This document shows positions 17,071 to 24,930 of a DNA stretch of 64,000 nucleotides, in pieces. The stretch spans positions 3,974 through 67,973 of the forward strand of contig JBBSHE010000012.1 of the NCBI GenBank assembly GCA_038253325.1, given 5' to 3'. Position numbers and translations under genes: made by a program. Within the stretch, counting starts at the first letter, position 1; every line of letters starts with the position of its first letter. The notes under the pieces were generated by a model, which was given only the letters and a program-made list of their open reading frames with translations, did no database searches and was not told where the DNA came from. This stretch comes from JBBSHE01 sp038253325. GTDB lineage: Bacteria; Actinomycetota; Actinomycetes; Propionibacteriales; Nocardioidaceae.

Positions 17071-18135
17071 ATGAAACTGCCCGTCATGCCTCCCGTCGCG
17101 CCGATGCTCGCCAGGTCCGTCCCCGACATCCCGGTCGGGGCGGCGTACGAACCAAAGTGGGACGGCTTCCGGTCGGTGGTTTTCCGCGACGGCGACGAGG
17201 TCGAGATCGGAAGCCGCAACGAACGCCCGATGACACGATATTTCCCTGACCTCGTGAGCGCGTTCAAGGCCGAGCTCCCCGACCGGTGCGTCGTGGACGG
17301 CGAGATCGTGATCACCACGGATGCGGGACTCGATTTCGAAGCCCTTCAGCAGCGCATCCACCCGGCGTCGTCACGAGTGAACATGCTTGCCGAGCAGACC
17401 CCGGCGTCGTTCATCGCCTTCGACCTGCTCGCCGTCGGCGACGAGGACCTGACGGACCGGCCTCTGACCGAGCGCCGCGCCCGCCTCGAACAGGCGCTGA
17501 GCACTGCCCGTTCTCCGGTGCACGTGACCCCCGCGACGACCGATCACGGCCTCGCGCTGCGGTGGTTCACCGAGTTCGAGGGTGCTGGTCTGGACGGGAT
17601 CGTCGCCAAGCCGGTCGACGGCACCTACCTGCCGGGAAAGCGGGCGATGTTCAAGATCAAGCACGAACGAACGGCAGACTGCGTGGTGGCGGGTTACCGG
17701 CCACACAAGAGCGGCGCGGACGCGATCGGTTCACTGTTGCTCGGCCTCTACACCGATGACGGTGCACTCGCCTCGGTGGGGGTGATCGGTGCGTTCCCGA
17801 TGGAACGTCGGCGCGAGCTGTTGGCCGAGCTGACGCCGCTCGTGACCACCTTCGACGCCCATCCCTGGAACTGGGCGGAGCACGCGGGGGCCAGCCGGAC
17901 GCCGCGTTCCTCGGAGACCTCCCGCTGGAATGCGGGCAAGGATCTTTCGTTCACGCCCCTGCGCCCGGAGCTCGTGGTCGAGGTCCGCTACGACCACATG
18001 GAGGGCACTCGGTTCCGGCACACAACTCAGTTCGTACGCTGGCGCCCCGACCGGTCGCCGGAGTCGTGCACGTTCGAGCAGCTGGAGCGGCCGGTGAGCT
18101 TCGACCTCGGTGACATCGTCCCAGGACTTCGCTGA
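17071..18135 (+). CDS. ligC: ATP-dependent DNA ligase, LigC type
   Basis: 354 aa. The nucleotidyl-transfer motif EPKWDGFR (catalytic Lys) is at residues 28-35, with VDGEIVI, FIAFDLLAVG, GIVAKPV and KIKHERTADCVVAGYR in order, then an OB-fold. This is the compact ligase of the bacterial double-strand-break repair group, sealing nicks left by a Pol domain. I chose ATG 17071 because AGGA sits eight bases upstream; ATG 17062 is nine bases earlier and overlaps that ribosome site. Pairing with the LigD-Pol gene at 12.2 kb is inferred. Confidence 0.92.
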   Translation: MKLPVMPPVAPMLARSVPDIPVGAAYEPKWDGFRSVVFRDGDEVEIGSRNERPMTRYFPDLVSAFKAELPDRCVVDGEIVITTDAGLDFEALQQRIHPASSRVNMLAEQTPASFIAFDLLAVGDEDLTDRPLTERRARLEQALSTARSPVHVTPATTDHGLALRWFTEFEGAGLDGIVAKPVDGTYLPGKRAMFKIKHERTADCVVAGYRPHKSGADAIGSLLLGLYTDDGALASVGVIGAFPMERRRELLAELTPLVTTFDAHPWNWAEHAGASRTPRSSETSRWNAGKDLSFTPLRPELVVEVRYDHMEGTRFRHTTQFVRWRPDRSPESCTFEQLERPVSFDLGDIVPGLR

Positions 18136-18214
18136 CCACGAGCCGGTTGGGCCGCCGGTGCGCCGCGCTGACCCTGTAGGCCCGCTGGCTGGCGCCCGCC
18201 CCTCGGCTGGCTGG

Positions 18215-18952
18215 TCAGTGCCGCTCGACGACGTAGCGGGCGAACAGCGTGCCGTCGGCCTCCAGCAGATGCCGAGGCCGCCACGACACCATCGGGTCGA
18301 TCAGGTCGCCTGCGACCAGGCGCAAGCCGTCGCCACCGATGACCAACGGGGACCACGACAGACACAGCTCGTCGACCTGGTCGGCAACCAGCAGGCTGTG
18401 GAGCAGGTGGGGGCCGCCCTCGCACAGCATCCGCTGGTAGCCCCGGCCGCCAAGCTGGTCCAAAGCGGCGGCGAAGTCGATCGACCCGGTCCCGGCGACG
18501 ATGACGGGTGCCTGCTGTTCGATCTCCTCCCGGCGCCCCAAGGGTGCGTCACTGGTCGTGATGACGATCGTCGGCGCCCGACCGCCGCGGATGAGCTCCG
18601 GGGAGAGGTCGAGCGACCGGGACGCGATCGCGAGCGCGGGTGCCGGTGCGAGCCCGAGCGACTCTCGACGCTGCGCCGAGACCTCGTCACCGGTGACGGG
18701 GGCGTAGTGCTCGGCGCGGGCCGTACCGGCTCCGGCGACCACGACGTCGGCGAGCGTGCGAAGGAGTCGGAAGAGGTGCTGGTCGGCCTCGGGGCTGATG
18801 CTCCCGGCGCGTCGGTCGGGGCCTTGCACGGCTCCGTCCAGCGTCGACACGAAGTTCGCCCGCAGCCAGCTCCCGCCGGCGGGGTACGCGTACCACTCGA
18901 GCAGGTCGTCATCGCTGAGCTCGCCCGGCGCGTCGGGCCACAGGGACTGCAT
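18215..18952 (-). CDS. Pyrimidine reductase / RibD C-terminal family protein
   Basis: 245 aa, DHFR-like fold of the RibD-C family. It includes GSWLRANFVSTLDGAV, ADVVVAGAGTARAEHY, MLCEGGPHLLHSLL and DELCLSWSPLVIGG. RibD-C reduces the riboflavin precursor 5-amino-6-ribosylaminouracil phosphate with NADPH. Stand-alone actinobacterial copies may have other pteridine- or flavin-like substrates. The start at 18950-18952 has AGAGGA upstream; the 60-bp longer frame lacks a site. It is convergent with ligC and no riboflavin genes are adjacent. Confidence 0.83.
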   Translation of the reverse strand: MQSLWPDAPGELSDDDLLEWYAYPAGGSWLRANFVSTLDGAVQGPDRRAGSISPEADQHLFRLLRTLADVVVAGAGTARAEHYAPVTGDEVSAQRRESLGLAPAPALAIASRSLDLSPELIRGGRAPTIVITTSDAPLGRREEIEQQAPVIVAGTGSIDFAAALDQLGGRGYQRMLCEGGPHLLHSLLVADQVDELCLSWSPLVIGGDGLRLVAGDLIDPMVSWRPRHLLEADGTLFARYVVERH

Positions 18953-18989
18953 CACACAGATCCTCTCACCGACCGGTGCCCCGCTCGCG

Positions 18990-19484
18990 TCAGTCGGCGG
19001 TCTTCGGATCACCGACCGTCACGTCGTCGACGTGGACATGCATCGCCGAGACGGTGACCGGCGGTTGGACCGCTCCGAGGATGCGCGTCAGACCGGCGCA
19101 GGCCTGCTCACGGATCTGGTCGGCGAGCGCAATGATCGGAAGCGGGTACTGGACCCGGACGATAAGCAGCACACCGAGATACACGTCGCGGGCCAGGTCG
19201 AACCGGATGTCGACCAGTTCACAGTGTGGTACCGGGTCGATGGCACGCTGCAGCGACATCCGGAGGACGTTCTCGCTCACGTGGTACGCGCCGGTGCGGT
19301 TGCGGGCTCCGACGGCGTGCGACGTCCGCTGCCTCCTCAACACCTTGGCCAACATGGTGTCGGCGACCTCGACCCAGCGGTGATCGGTAAGGTCTCGCAG
19401 CGCGGTCGCCGCCGCGGCCACGGAGCGGGCGCCTTCGTCGCCACGGTCACGACCGGACTCCGACTCGGGGGTGTTCATCTCCAT
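18990..19484 (-). CDS. Asp23/Gls24-like protein paired with ECF sigma factor
   Basis: 164 aa. The core has AYHVSENVLRMSLQRAI, a VYLGVLLIVRVQY strand, LADQIREQACAGLTRILG and a final VHVDDVT. This strand-strand-helix-strand order is that of Asp23/alkaline-shock domains. The first ATG (19482-19484) has GAGG eight bases upstream and overlaps the sigma-factor stop by 10 bp. Translation is therefore coupled to the sigma gene. It might modulate that sigma factor or link it to the divergent Asp23 operon; neither is shown. The assignment is by fold pattern only. Confidence 0.6.
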   Translation of the reverse strand: MEMNTPESESGRDRGDEGARSVAAAATALRDLTDHRWVEVADTMLAKVLRRQRTSHAVGARNRTGAYHVSENVLRMSLQRAIDPVPHCELVDIRFDLARDVYLGVLLIVRVQYPLPIIALADQIREQACAGLTRILGAVQPPVTVSAMHVHVDDVTVGDPKTAD

Positions 19485-20059
19485 TGCGCCATCCTCACTG
19501 AGAGGGTAGCCCGGGCGCGCTGAAGCTGACCGCGGACGACCGTTGGGGTGGTACCGAGAATGCCGGCGATCTCGGAGTAGCTCAGGCGCTCGATCTCACG
19601 CAGCAACCACGCGGCCCGCTGACGCCAGGGCAGCTCCAGCAGCGCGATGTCAAGGGCATCGCGCAGTTCCTGCTCGGTGGTGAACCGGTGCGGCTCGTCG
19701 CCGGTACCCGGCGTGAGCCTGGCCAGCAATTGGTCGTCCACGGGGATCGGGCGGCGGCGGCGTCGGCTGTTCACGCACTCGTTGGCGACAAGTCGGAACA
19801 GCCAGGTCCGCAGCGCCGAATCCCCCCGGAAGCCGTCGAGCTTGAGCCATGCCTTGGTCAACGCCTCCTGCACCGCATCCTCAGCAGCCTGATGATCGGC
19901 GTCGAGCATCCGCACGGCGTATCGGAACAGCGCCGGCGCATGTCGCCGGAAGATCTCGGCGAACGCCTCTCGGTCGCCGAGCGCGGCCCGACGGGCCAGG
20001 ATGGCGTCCGAACGACGTTGCGTCGGAACGAGATCGGCAGGCGCTGCTTCGCTGGACAA
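19475..20059 (-). CDS. ECF-type RNA polymerase sigma factor
   Basis: 194 aa. Region 2 covers about residues 35-100 (RHAPALFRYAVRM, AAEDAVQEALTKAWLKLD, TWLFRLVANEC). Region 4 covers about 135-190 (LPWRQRAAWLLREIERLSYSEIAGILGTT). No C-terminal extension is present. The TTG at 20057-20059 is the start because GAGGAG stands eight bases upstream. The next gene, overlapping by 10 bp, is Asp23-like and not a recognisable zinc anti-sigma factor. It is divergent from the Asp23 operon across 224 bp, so it may control that operon. Confidence 0.88.
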   Translation of the reverse strand: MSSEAAPADLVPTQRRSDAILARRAALGDREAFAEIFRRHAPALFRYAVRMLDADHQAAEDAVQEALTKAWLKLDGFRGDSALRTWLFRLVANECVNSRRRRRPIPVDDQLLARLTPGTGDEPHRFTTEQELRDALDIALLELPWRQRAAWLLREIERLSYSEIAGILGTTPTVVRGQLQRARATLSVRMAQWR

Positions 20060-20283
20060 ACGGTGATCTCCTCAAGAACACCTCCGCGGTGAGGCGACGC
20101 GAGTGTATCCCGTCTCTACCTGGGCTAGTGTCGCGTATCAGAGGTCGTTTTCGCCGTGCGCCGGTCCATCCCGCGCCTCGATGCGTCGTTGCCACGTTTC
20201 TTCTTGGCGCGCGTGACGAATCGGGTCGACGCGACGTCCAACCTCCGTAGTCCCCAATGTGCTTCAACGAGAGGATCAGACCG

Positions 20284-20757
20284 GTGACGGACAAGACAAA
20301 CGAAAAGGCGTCCACCAGCAGCCCCGGTGCCAGCACCCCGGCCACCACGACGTCGGCGTCGAGCGCCTTGCTCACTCAACAGGGCCGTACCTCGATCGCC
20401 GACTCGGTGGTGGCCAAGATCGCGGGCGTCGCGACCCGCGACGTCTCAGGGGTCTACGACCTCGGGAGCGGGGCGGCACGCGTTGCCGGCGCGATCCGCG
20501 AGCGCATCCCCGGCAGCCGGACCAACCACGCCCAGGGGGTCTCGGTAGAGGTCGGCGAACGCCAGGCTGCCGTCGACCTCGAGCTGGTTGCGGAGTACGG
20601 CGTGTCGATCACCGACCTCGCCGAAGCCATCCGACGTAACGTGATCAACTCCGTGGAGCGGATGACCGGCCTCGACGTCACCGAGGTCAACATCCAGGTG
20701 TCGGACGTGCACCTCGAGACCGAGACGCCCGCCGAGGAACCGAGCCGCGTCGAGTGA
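20284..20757 (+). CDS. Asp23/Gls24 family envelope stress response protein
   Basis: 157 aa. Residues 35-145 form a good Asp23 domain: GRTSIADSVVAKIAGVATRDVSGV, VDLELVAEYGVSITDLAEAIRR, then VERMTGLDVTEVNIQVSDVH. The Thr/Ser/Ala-rich N-terminus is probably disordered. GTG 20284 is preferred over an in-frame ATG 27 bp upstream because GAGAGGA lies correctly spaced before it. In staphylococci Asp23 sits under the membrane held by AmaP. This gene opens a seven-gene unit ending in two membrane anchors. Confidence 0.88.
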   Translation: MTDKTNEKASTSSPGASTPATTTSASSALLTQQGRTSIADSVVAKIAGVATRDVSGVYDLGSGAARVAGAIRERIPGSRTNHAQGVSVEVGERQAAVDLELVAEYGVSITDLAEAIRRNVINSVERMTGLDVTEVNIQVSDVHLETETPAEEPSRVE

Positions 20758-21134
20758 GTACGCCGGGCAGCGCTGTCCCGTCGCCGGGACGAGGGAGCGT
20801 GTCGCCGACGTCGCTCCCGGAGCCCGATGTTGCTGACGCCGTGGTCGCTGCGGTCCTCGCGGTGCCGGGCGTCGTCGAGATGCATCCGGGTACGTTCGGC
20901 GAGGTCGCGACCTATCTGCCGGGGCGTCGAGTCCGCGGCGTGCAGATCCGTCCCGACTCCGCCCAGGTGCATGTCGTGTTCCGGTGGGGTATCGACATCG
21001 CCGAGACCGCTGCGAGGGTCCGGCTCGCGGTCGAGCCGATCGTGGGTGTGCCGGTGGACGTGACCGTGCAGGATCTTGCGTTGGACGATCTCCGACCGCC
21101 GCCGCCCTCCACATCCGATCGCTCGCTGGCCTGA
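20754..21134 (+). CDS. Asp23-related small protein
   Basis: 126 aa, GTG start overlapping the previous stop (GTGA). After a Pro/Ser-rich leader the DAVVAAVLAVPGVVEMHPG block, the VHVVFRWGIDIAETAARVR strand-helix and VDVTVQDLAL follow the Asp23 pattern in shortened form. Its partner is probably one of the other Asp23 proteins. No catalytic residues are evident. Confidence 0.68.
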   Translation: MSTPGSAVPSPGRGSVSPTSLPEPDVADAVVAAVLAVPGVVEMHPGTFGEVATYLPGRRVRGVQIRPDSAQVHVVFRWGIDIAETAARVRLAVEPIVGVPVDVTVQDLALDDLRPPPPSTSDRSLA

Positions 21135-21454
21135 TGCCGAGGGAACCGGCTGACCCCACCCGCCACGCCGCCTGGCGTCGGGCGCGTCGTGGTGTCGCCC
21201 GAACGCATCATCCCGACGTCGGCGGAGATGTCGAGGCGTATCTCGCGAAGATGGCCGAAGTCGACCGGCGCTACGGAGTCGACGGGCGGTCGCGGTCGGC
21301 GGCCCGGCCCACCCCGGCCCGGACGGCGAACATGCTGCACCGGCTCGACCATCTCCGCCAGCGTGCCCGGCGACGGTCGAAGCAGTCGCTTCGTTCCTTC
21401 CGGAGCAGGCTGCCGCGCAAGGTCCCCGGATCGCGGCGGTACTTCGACCTGTGA
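21134..21454 (+). CDS. J-domain-like HPD-motif protein in the Asp23 operon
   Basis: 106 aa, start overlapping the previous stop (TGATG). The stretch RRARRGVARTHHPDVGGD followed by VEAYLAKMAEVDRRYGV matches helix II, the HPD loop and helix III of DnaJ J-domains. Helix IV and the zinc and substrate modules are absent. The C-terminal half is very basic (LRQRARRRSKQSLRSFRSRLPRK) and could bind membrane or nucleic acid. If it is a true J-domain it would recruit DnaK to the Asp23 complex. The motif could also be chance in an Arg-rich protein. Confidence 0.55.
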   Translation: MPREPADPTRHAAWRRARRGVARTHHPDVGGDVEAYLAKMAEVDRRYGVDGRSRSAARPTPARTANMLHRLDHLRQRARRRSKQSLRSFRSRLPRKVPGSRRYFDL

Positions 21455-21487
21455 CGCCGCGCCGGCCCACCAGATCCAAGGAGAAAC

Positions 21488-21664
21488 ATGACCACCTCAA
21501 CTGTCGGCCTCATCGCCGGACTCCTGCTCGGCGTCGCCGCGGCGGCAGGCGGAATCGTCGGCTTCGTGCTCGCCGCCGTCCTCGGGATCGTCGGGTATGC
21601 CGTCGGCGGCCACTTCGACGGGGAGATCGACCTCGGTGCCCTGTTCGGGAGGCGGCGTGACTGA
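21488..21664 (+). CDS. Small DUF2273-like membrane protein
   Basis: 58 aa. One long or two short hydrophobic helices (VGLIAGLLLGVAAAAGGIVG and VLAAVLGIVGYAVGG) are followed by a charged tail FDGEIDLGALFGRRRD. AAGGAGAAAC precedes the ATG. The layout and position match the DUF2273 membrane peptides that sit beside asp23 and amaP in firmicute and actinobacterial clusters. The next gene starts within its last codons. Confidence 0.75.
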   Translation: MTTSTVGLIAGLLLGVAAAAGGIVGFVLAAVLGIVGYAVGGHFDGEIDLGALFGRRRD

Positions 21665-22025
21665 CATCCCCCTCCCGGAAGCAGGCCAGCGCGGGCGCCT
21701 GGAGATCGCGGACCGCGTCATCGACCGGATCGCCGGTCACGCCGCGATGTCGGTCCCTGGTGTCGTCGAGACGGGGTCGACGATCGGGAAGATCGTCGGG
21801 CGCCGGCTGCCCAGAGTCTCGAGTCGTGTGCACGGTAGCGGGGCGAACGTGTCGATGGACATCGCCGTGGCATGGCCGCACTCGTTGGGAACCGTTGCTC
21901 GGGAGGTACGGAAGACGGTGGGCTCACAGCTGACCTCACTCGCCGGAATGTCCACCTTGGTCGTCGACGTCTACGTCGCGAAGGTCGAGCCGCCGACGGT
22001 CGCACCCATCCGGAGGGTCGAATGA
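21657..22025 (+). CDS. Asp23/Gls24 family protein
   Basis: 122 aa. GRLEIADRVIDRIAGHAAMSVPGV opens the Asp23 domain, followed by SMDIAVAWPHSLGTVAREVRKTV and LVVDVYVAKV. The GTG start at 21657 has GGGAGG four to five bases upstream and lies inside the end of the 58-aa gene (8-bp overlap). The stop overlaps the next ATG. It is the third Asp23-type protein of the operon. Confidence 0.82.
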   Translation: MTDIPLPEAGQRGRLEIADRVIDRIAGHAAMSVPGVVETGSTIGKIVGRRLPRVSSRVHGSGANVSMDIAVAWPHSLGTVAREVRKTVGSQLTSLAGMSTLVVDVYVAKVEPPTVAPIRRVE

Positions 22026-22597
22026 GCACGTCACCCGTCACCACACCGAACCAGGTGCTGCGGCCATCGAAGGCCCCGGTCGCGACCGGACTCCTCCCGT
22101 TCCTCGGTGTCGTCTGGTCCGTGGCACTCCTGGTCCTCGGCTTGATCGGCATTCGGGACGCGCTCGTCTACGCCGGCGCGATCGGCGGGACGGCGTGGAT
22201 CGAGCGTGTCGCCGCCGACCTTGACGGGCAGCGGGCGGCCGACTGGTTGGCAGTGGCGGGCGTCGTCGCCGTCTTGTTGGGGCTGTGGCTGCTGTCGATC
22301 GCGGTCAAGCCGCGAGCGACGAACGAGTTGGCGATCAACGCCGGAACTGGCGTGTTTCTCACGAAGCCCGGTCTTCGCCGGGTGGTCAAGGCAGCCGTGA
22401 CGGGGGTCGACGGTGTCGACACCGCGACCGTGTCGGTGCGCAGGAGCCGGGTCCGAGTGGTTGCGTCGAGCTGGTCGGATGACGACCCGGAGGCAACACG
22501 TCGACGGATCGAGGACCGTCTCGAGCATCAGCTCTCGACGCTGCAGCGACCGCCCAGCGTGCGAGTCCGGGTCGAGCCGGCGGGAGGCTCGAGATGA
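22022..22597 (+). CDS. DUF6286-like membrane protein of the Asp23 cluster
   Basis: 191 aa. Two membrane helices (LLPFLGVVWSVALLVLGLIG near 25-45 and WLAVAGVVAVLLGLWLLSIAV near 75-95) flank a short external loop. The cytoplasmic C-terminal domain (KAAVTGVDGVDTATVSVRR, then a RRRIEDRLEHQL helix) resembles the AmaP soluble part. It probably anchors the Asp23 proteins at the membrane. ATGA overlaps on both sides show strict coupling. Confidence 0.72.
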   Translation: MSTSPVTTPNQVLRPSKAPVATGLLPFLGVVWSVALLVLGLIGIRDALVYAGAIGGTAWIERVAADLDGQRAADWLAVAGVVAVLLGLWLLSIAVKPRATNELAINAGTGVFLTKPGLRRVVKAAVTGVDGVDTATVSVRRSRVRVVASSWSDDDPEATRRRIEDRLEHQLSTLQRPPSVRVRVEPAGGSR

Positions 22598-23163
22598 CCC
22601 GGTGGATCGTCGTGGTGGACCGGGTGGTCACCGCCGTTGTCGGTGTCGTTCTCGCCGTCGCCGGAGTCGCTGCGATCGGGTGGCGATTCGACCTCTGGAG
22701 CCGGCTCCCCGAACACACCGACACGTCTGCGGCCAGCGACGTGTTCACGACCAGCTGGTGGCCGTGGGCCGCCGGTGTAGGCGGCGTACTGCTGAGCATC
22801 ATCGCGTTGCGATGGCTGTGGGCCCATGTTCCGCCAACCGGGGTCGGTGAGCTGAACCTCACCGGCACCAGCGAATCGGGCGCGCTCCGGTTCAATGCGA
22901 AGTCCGCGGCGTCAACCGCAGCCGATCTGCTGTCGCAGACCGCGGGCGTGCGCTCGGCCAGGGGTACCGTTAAACGTGACCGTGGCCAGCTCGTGGTCGA
23001 TCTGAGGGCGACGGTCGACGCTGATGCCGATCTCGAGGACCTGGCCGCCGCCGCCGACCGGATCGTCGCCGAGCTCGCCGCTGTGATGGGCCGGCGGGAC
23101 CTCTACGGTCGGGTGCATCTGGCCGCAGCGTCCAAGAGCACCCCGCAGCCTCGGGTGGCCTGA
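22594..23163 (+). CDS. AmaP-like alkaline shock membrane anchor protein
   Basis: 189 aa. Helices at about 5-30 and 50-70 (WWPWAAGVGGVLLSIIALRWLW) are followed by a soluble domain with ALRFNAKSAASTAADLL, VKRDRGQLVVDLRATVDADADL and a RIVAELA helix. This is the topology of AmaP, the membrane partner of Asp23. It ends the operon. The following 33 bp before the convergent chelatase hold no clear terminator. Confidence 0.72.
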   Translation: MTRWIVVVDRVVTAVVGVVLAVAGVAAIGWRFDLWSRLPEHTDTSAASDVFTTSWWPWAAGVGGVLLSIIALRWLWAHVPPTGVGELNLTGTSESGALRFNAKSAASTAADLLSQTAGVRSARGTVKRDRGQLVVDLRATVDADADLEDLAAAADRIVAELAAVMGRRDLYGRVHLAAASKSTPQPRVA

Positions 23164-23196
23164 CCCGCCGTCCAGAACGTGGCAGTCGACCCGTGG

Positions 23197-23946
23197 TCAT
23201 GCCGGCAGCCCGATCAGGTCGAACGCTGCGACGGAATAGCGGGCCAGCAACAGCCGAGCCAGCTCCGCGTGGGCGCCTAGCGGCTCGGACACGGCTACCG
23301 CTCCGGCCTCGAGCGCGAGCTCGACCGTCCGGTCCAGCAGGACACCCGAAGCGACGAAGAACGACCCGACGGCGATGTTGCGGCGACCCTCGCGACGGAA
23401 CTCGCGGATCGCCTCGGCGGTGGTCGGCGGAGCCGTCGACGCGAACGCCACCTTGACGGGTAGCCGGTGGTGCGCTGCCCAGGTGCGCGCCAGCCGGGCC
23501 AGGGCGACGGTCGCCAGCGCGTTCGAGCTCCCAGCCGCAGCGAGCACGAGTCCGTCGAGCTCACGCACCCGCGCCACCCGCAATGCATCTCGCATCCGGA
23601 GATCGAGCACCGTGAGCAGCCTCGGGTCCGGCCCGACCGGCTCGGCCACGCGCAGCGCAACCTTCGGGTGGTCGACGCACACGCTGTCGGCGAGAGACAA
23701 GATGTCGGCGTTCGGCTGATGCACCGTGCTCAACGACAACGGAACGAGCACGAACTCGTCGTACCCGCACGCGATGAGTCGGGCGACGATGGCGTCAATC
23801 TGCGGGTCGCTGCTATCGAGGAAAGCTGCGTGGACCCGGATGTCGGGACGGATGGCCCTGGTCGTCTGTTCGAGCATCTTGACCACCCAGCCGGACGGGT
23901 GCGCGTGGTTGGTATCGGAGACGACGATGAGGACGGGTGCACTCAT
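23197..23946 (-). CDS. CbiX/SirB-like sirohydrochlorin chelatase
   Basis: 249 aa with two repeated chelatase half-domains. The family's second metal/active-site region appears as VPLSLSTVHQPNADIL. The usual first motif (AHGSRD) is replaced by VVSDTNHAHPSGW, so one normal ligand is altered or shifted. In family members it inserts Fe or Co into sirohydrochlorin for sirohaem, the cofactor of sulphite reductase. The start overlaps the cysH stop as ATGA, which fits a role in assimilatory sulphate reduction. Confidence 0.78.
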   Translation of the reverse strand: MSAPVLIVVSDTNHAHPSGWVVKMLEQTTRAIRPDIRVHAAFLDSSDPQIDAIVARLIACGYDEFVLVPLSLSTVHQPNADILSLADSVCVDHPKVALRVAEPVGPDPRLLTVLDLRMRDALRVARVRELDGLVLAAAGSSNALATVALARLARTWAAHHRLPVKVAFASTAPPTTAEAIREFRREGRRNIAVGSFFVASGVLLDRTVELALEAGAVAVSEPLGAHAELARLLLARYSVAAFDLIGLPA

Positions 23947-24653
23947 GAGTGGATCCCGCACTCCGCCTTGTCGGACCTGGGCCAGCGACCGGCCGCGGCG
24001 TCTTCTGCGGGCTGGGCGCTCCGGGTGCAGGGCCAGCATCCGACCGACGGATAACCGTCGAACCGCAACGGGTTGACCACGACGTCGTGCTCGGTGATGT
24101 AACGGTCGACATCGGCACTGGTCCACCGTGCCAGTGGTGACACCTTCACCTTTTGCGTGATGTCGTCCCAGCCCACGACCGGTGTGACCACGCGGTCGCG
24201 CGTCTCCTCGCGTCGCCGACCGGCCGCCCATGCGTCGTACGGCTCCAGACCTTGATCCAACGGCTGCACCTTCCGCAGCTCGCAGCAGAGATCCGGGTCT
24301 CTCTCCCAGAGTCTCGGGCCGTGCTGGGACGCCTGGCCGCGAACGGTGATCCGCGGCGACAGCGTAACGACGTTCGCTACGGTCGTCGCGGCCACGGCAT
24401 CCCGGGTGCCGAGCGTCTCGACGAGGTGCAGACCGGTGTCCACGAATAGCACGTCGATGCCTGGTGCGACCCGGGACGCGAGATGGCTCAGTACGCCATC
24501 GGTCATCGACGACGTGACACAGAACCGGTGTCCGAACGTCTCGACCGCCCACTCGATGATCTGCTCGGCGGGCGCATGCTCGAGTCGGGCACTGACGACG
24601 GTCGCGGACTCGCGTCGTTCGTGGACACCGGTGGCGGAGAAGGTGGCAGTCAT
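23943..24653 (-). CDS. cysH: Adenylyl-sulfate (APS/PAPS) reductase
   Basis: 236 aa. PP-loop-like N-terminal part (TSSMTDGVLSHLA, VLFVDTGLHLVET) and paired cysteines CC (PDLCCELRKVQPL) plus CxxC (GCWPCTR) that ligate a 4Fe-4S cluster. The cluster marks an APS-type reductase. The C-terminal ECGIHS carries the catalytic Cys. It makes sulphite in cysteine biosynthesis. It is transcribed with the chelatase. The 277-bp upstream gap holds no gene and no riboswitch that I recognise. Confidence 0.93.
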   Translation of the reverse strand: MTATFSATGVHERRESATVVSARLEHAPAEQIIEWAVETFGHRFCVTSSMTDGVLSHLASRVAPGIDVLFVDTGLHLVETLGTRDAVAATTVANVVTLSPRITVRGQASQHGPRLWERDPDLCCELRKVQPLDQGLEPYDAWAAGRRREETRDRVVTPVVGWDDITQKVKVSPLARWTSADVDRYITEHDVVVNPLRFDGYPSVGCWPCTRSAQPAEDAAAGRWPRSDKAECGIHS

Positions 24654-24930
24654 GGTGCGCTTCCTGGACGGAAGACGCGCGGTCGCGGCTAGGACCGGGT
24701 CATTCGGGTCGGCTCGTTGCCGCGATCACGCGCCCGTGGGATGAGCGGGGTGGGGCTACGCGGGACGACACATCTGACTACGCGTGCGACCGAGGTCGAT
24801 GTGGCGGCGAGCCACCAGGTCGACCGTCCACAACGCCGAGGTCATGGCCGAGACCTTCCCTCATCGCCCCTCGTCGAGGCAAACCCAAATCCCACATGAC
24901 GAGACGCCGTCTTGTATGACGAGAACGCAC

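Noticed and set aside
24654..24930. SAM or other riboswitch in the gap upstream of cysH
   Set aside because: No conserved aptamer blocks recognised; the sequence appears unstructured with only spurious frames.
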